64,000 nucleotides of DNA from Malurus cyaneus samueli (lineage: Eukaryota > Chordata > Aves > Passeriformes > Maluridae). The notes beneath the pieces were generated by a model. That model was not told the DNA's origin, made no database searches, and saw only the letters and a program-made list of their open reading frames with translations. Where the stretch lies: positions 29,219,741 to 29,283,740 of the forward strand of contig CM019216.1 of the NCBI GenBank assembly GCA_009741485.1, in the 5' to 3' direction. A program made the position numbers and the translations under genes. The stretch's first letter is position 1. Every line of letters starts with the position of its first letter. Of the stretch, positions 62,529 through 64,000 are shown piece after piece.

Positions 62529-62822
62529 CTACATAATGTTAGTTCAATCTTATTTTCATATAATAAATATATAAATAATTAGTTCACTGGGGGTGTTTCT
62601 CAGTTTTGCTCATGAATGCTTTTTTGGCAGTAAAATAATAAAAGGTTTAAAATTCATCTTGAAAGGCTTTGTATTTATAATACACGAAACAGTGCAGAAA
62701 GAGTCATAAATTAGGCAAGGGACAAATCATGGTAAAACTATTAAAAAAAACCCAAACAAAACCAAAGCAAATCAAATAAAATTACTATTTTACAGCTACT
62801 TCAGGAAATCTAAGCATCGGGT

Positions 62823-62828
62823 TTTATT
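62823..62828 (-). terminator. AATAAA downstream of the second candidate last exon
   Basis: The minus strand reads 'gtttaaaataaaaccc' about 130 bases beyond the TGA at 62961. It is properly placed to end a transcript that uses that exon. Confidence 0.35.
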
Positions 62829-62960
62829 TTAAACTGCATAATTGATAGAAGACATAGAGCAGATAAAATGAAGTGATGGGTTTGGCATATACTAATTTTC
62901 TCTGAGAATGGGAAAGTAAGTGTAGACATAACTATCACCAGCGGCAATATACAGTACATG

Positions 62961-63025
62961 TCATTTTCTCGTGCTGTTCCTCGTAACAAACCGAGTTACA
63001 GCTGGTGCTTCAGGAACACCAAAAA
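62961..63025 (-). CDS. candidate short alternative last exon
   Basis: The minus strand has a textbook acceptor, 'ttttcttctgttttgctgtag', immediately before 63025. With one base from an upstream exon, as the 62528 acceptor option also requires, the exon encodes 'FGVPEAPAVTRFVTRNSTRK' and stops at TGA (62963-62961). The exon reaches an AATAAA at 62828-62823. The segment has four CpGs in 65 bases, which is unusual in this AT-rich neighbourhood. I do not recognise the peptide. A good acceptor followed by a short frame can arise by chance, so this is a hypothesis only. Confidence 0.28.
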
Positions 63026-63456
63026 CTACAGCAAAACAGAAGAAAAATAATTATAAAACTTTGGTATTTATAACTGCAGTTACAGATCCAACAAGATTAC
63101 ACATAAGGAAAGGTATATGCCCCAATTCAGACATGTTGGTAACAAGCAACAGACAGGTAGGTTTCATAAGTCATCAAAGATGTTATTCTGGCATACAGCA
63201 AGCAGCAGCAGGCTTCTATGCAAAAGTATCACGTAGAGTTGTTAACAGATTTTAGTGTATACAGTCCCATACAAATCATTTACAAGCCACAATTAGTTTA
63301 CTATTTACATAAGTTACTTCTCATTTTCCAGGTTAAGTCTGTCTCTTTTCTAATGGCATTACCTTTGCTGGTTAGTAGTTTTACAACTCTCCTTTGCCAC
63401 TGAGGTTTTTGGTGGTCTAGGTCTAGGTCTTTTTTTAAAAAAGAAAGACTGTCTAT

Positions 63457-63462
63457 TTTATT
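63457..63462 (-). terminator. AATAAA downstream of the third candidate last exon
   Basis: The minus strand reads 'caataataaaatag' about 195 bases beyond the TGA at 63656. Confidence 0.3.
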
Positions 63463-63655
63463 ATTGAAATGCAATAGGCTTAATGAATCGACACCGCTGT
63501 CCTTTATCTCATTCATGAGTTGTGTTAGTAAAAGTATTTCCCCGTTCTATGAGGTCAACATGGTTCAAGAACCATATCCGTGATGAAATATCCATACGGA
63601 CTCATTTTCTAATAAGCACGTGCGCAAACATCTCAGAAACAGGATTTTCATGTAT

Positions 63656-63703
63656 TCAAACTGTAAGCAGCACTGGCGACTTAGAAAATGTGTTAGCCGA
63701 AAC
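63656..63703 (-). CDS. candidate short alternative last exon with PDZ-ligand-like end
   Basis: The minus strand acceptor 'catctttgacctgtttcag' precedes 63703. Read from a codon boundary, the exon gives 'VSANTFSKSPVLLTV' and TGA. The last four residues, LLTV, would be compatible with a class I PDZ ligand (T at position -2, V at the end). That phase agrees with the 62493 acceptor option but not with the phase needed by the exon at 63025. The short length makes chance a serious alternative. Confidence 0.22.
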   Translation of the reverse strand, partial: VSANTFSKSPVLLTV

Positions 63704-63960
63704 CTGAAACAGGTCAAAGATGATGTTAGTCTTTTAAAAAGTCCATCTCATGTGCAAAAACATACTTTCATCCAACTAAATACATAACAGTTAAGTCTTA
63801 GGCATATATTTATATATGTATACATGGCTGCTTACTAAAAAGAACACCGCTGAATCACAGGTACAATTTTCTTTATTTTTCATTTAAATGAGAATTTTGA
63901 GAGTGATCTGCACAACCACCTGGCTCTTTAACCAGTATCACTGAGTCTGCAAGTGTGTAC

Positions 63961-63976
63961 ATATATATATATATAT
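63961..63976. repeat. (AT)8 microsatellite
   Basis: Eight AT units followed by a pyrimidine tract 'ttttcttttctttttc' up to the window edge. Confidence 0.9.
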
Positions 63977-64000
63977 TTTCTTTTCTTTTTCTTTTCCTGG

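Noticed and set aside
63301..63516. 71-residue minus-strand frame starting 'MNEIKDSGVDSLSLLHFNNK'
   Set aside because: It overlaps the region I read as possible 3' UTR, has AATAAA inside it, and shows no recognisable family.
1..64000. CRISPR arrays, operons, prophage, insertion sequences, tRNA or rRNA genes
   Set aside because: I saw no regularly spaced repeats, no compact gene arrays and no tRNA- or rRNA-like segments. The sequence has vertebrate, bird-type repeat content.

Overview
The window looks like avian, most probably passerine, nuclear DNA. It is AT-rich and gene-poor, and it carries many copies of the chicken-repeat-1 (CR1) LINE family plus solo LTRs of bird endogenous retroviruses, including LTR types I recognise from songbird genomes. 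There is one 20-N assembly gap and one isolated N. I see no bacterial, phage or plasmid features. Nearly all long open frames are chance frames or lie inside repeats.

Layout, left to right. 1-1145 is a minus-strand CR1 fragment with reverse-transcriptase remnants, cut by the window edge. 2317-4172 holds two LTRs in opposite orientation with about 340 bases between them. 4173-21439 is mostly unique non-coding DNA with one CR1 3' end (7582-7960), two CpG-enriched islets (6285-6660 and 10240-11120), a short LTR fragment (15205-15345) and a solo LTR (19295-19815). 21440-25925 is a CR1-dense patch with fragments in alternating orientation. 29483-29526 is a 44-base poly-A run, followed by a well preserved ERVL-type solo LTR (29955-30508). 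37260-39600 holds two plus-strand CR1 copies. 48470-48960 is a second copy of the 19.3 kb LTR in the opposite orientation. CR1 3' ends lie at 51325 and 58849.

The only plausible host coding sequence is at the right end on the minus strand. An acidic, tyrosine- and proline-rich C-terminal frame ends at 62266 and is followed by a 3'UTR-like stretch with AATAAA. Two shorter candidate last exons lie further upstream on that strand (63025-62961 and 63703-63656), each with a good acceptor, an early stop and a downstream AATAAA. Together they suggest the 3' end of a gene entering from the right, possibly with alternative terminal exons. I could not name the gene.

No new biological system is demonstrated. 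The items most worth a second look are the candidate alternative-terminal-exon cluster, the CpG-enriched islet at 6.3-6.7 kb, the opposed LTR pair of one family at 19.3 and 48.5 kb, and three short perfect hairpins.
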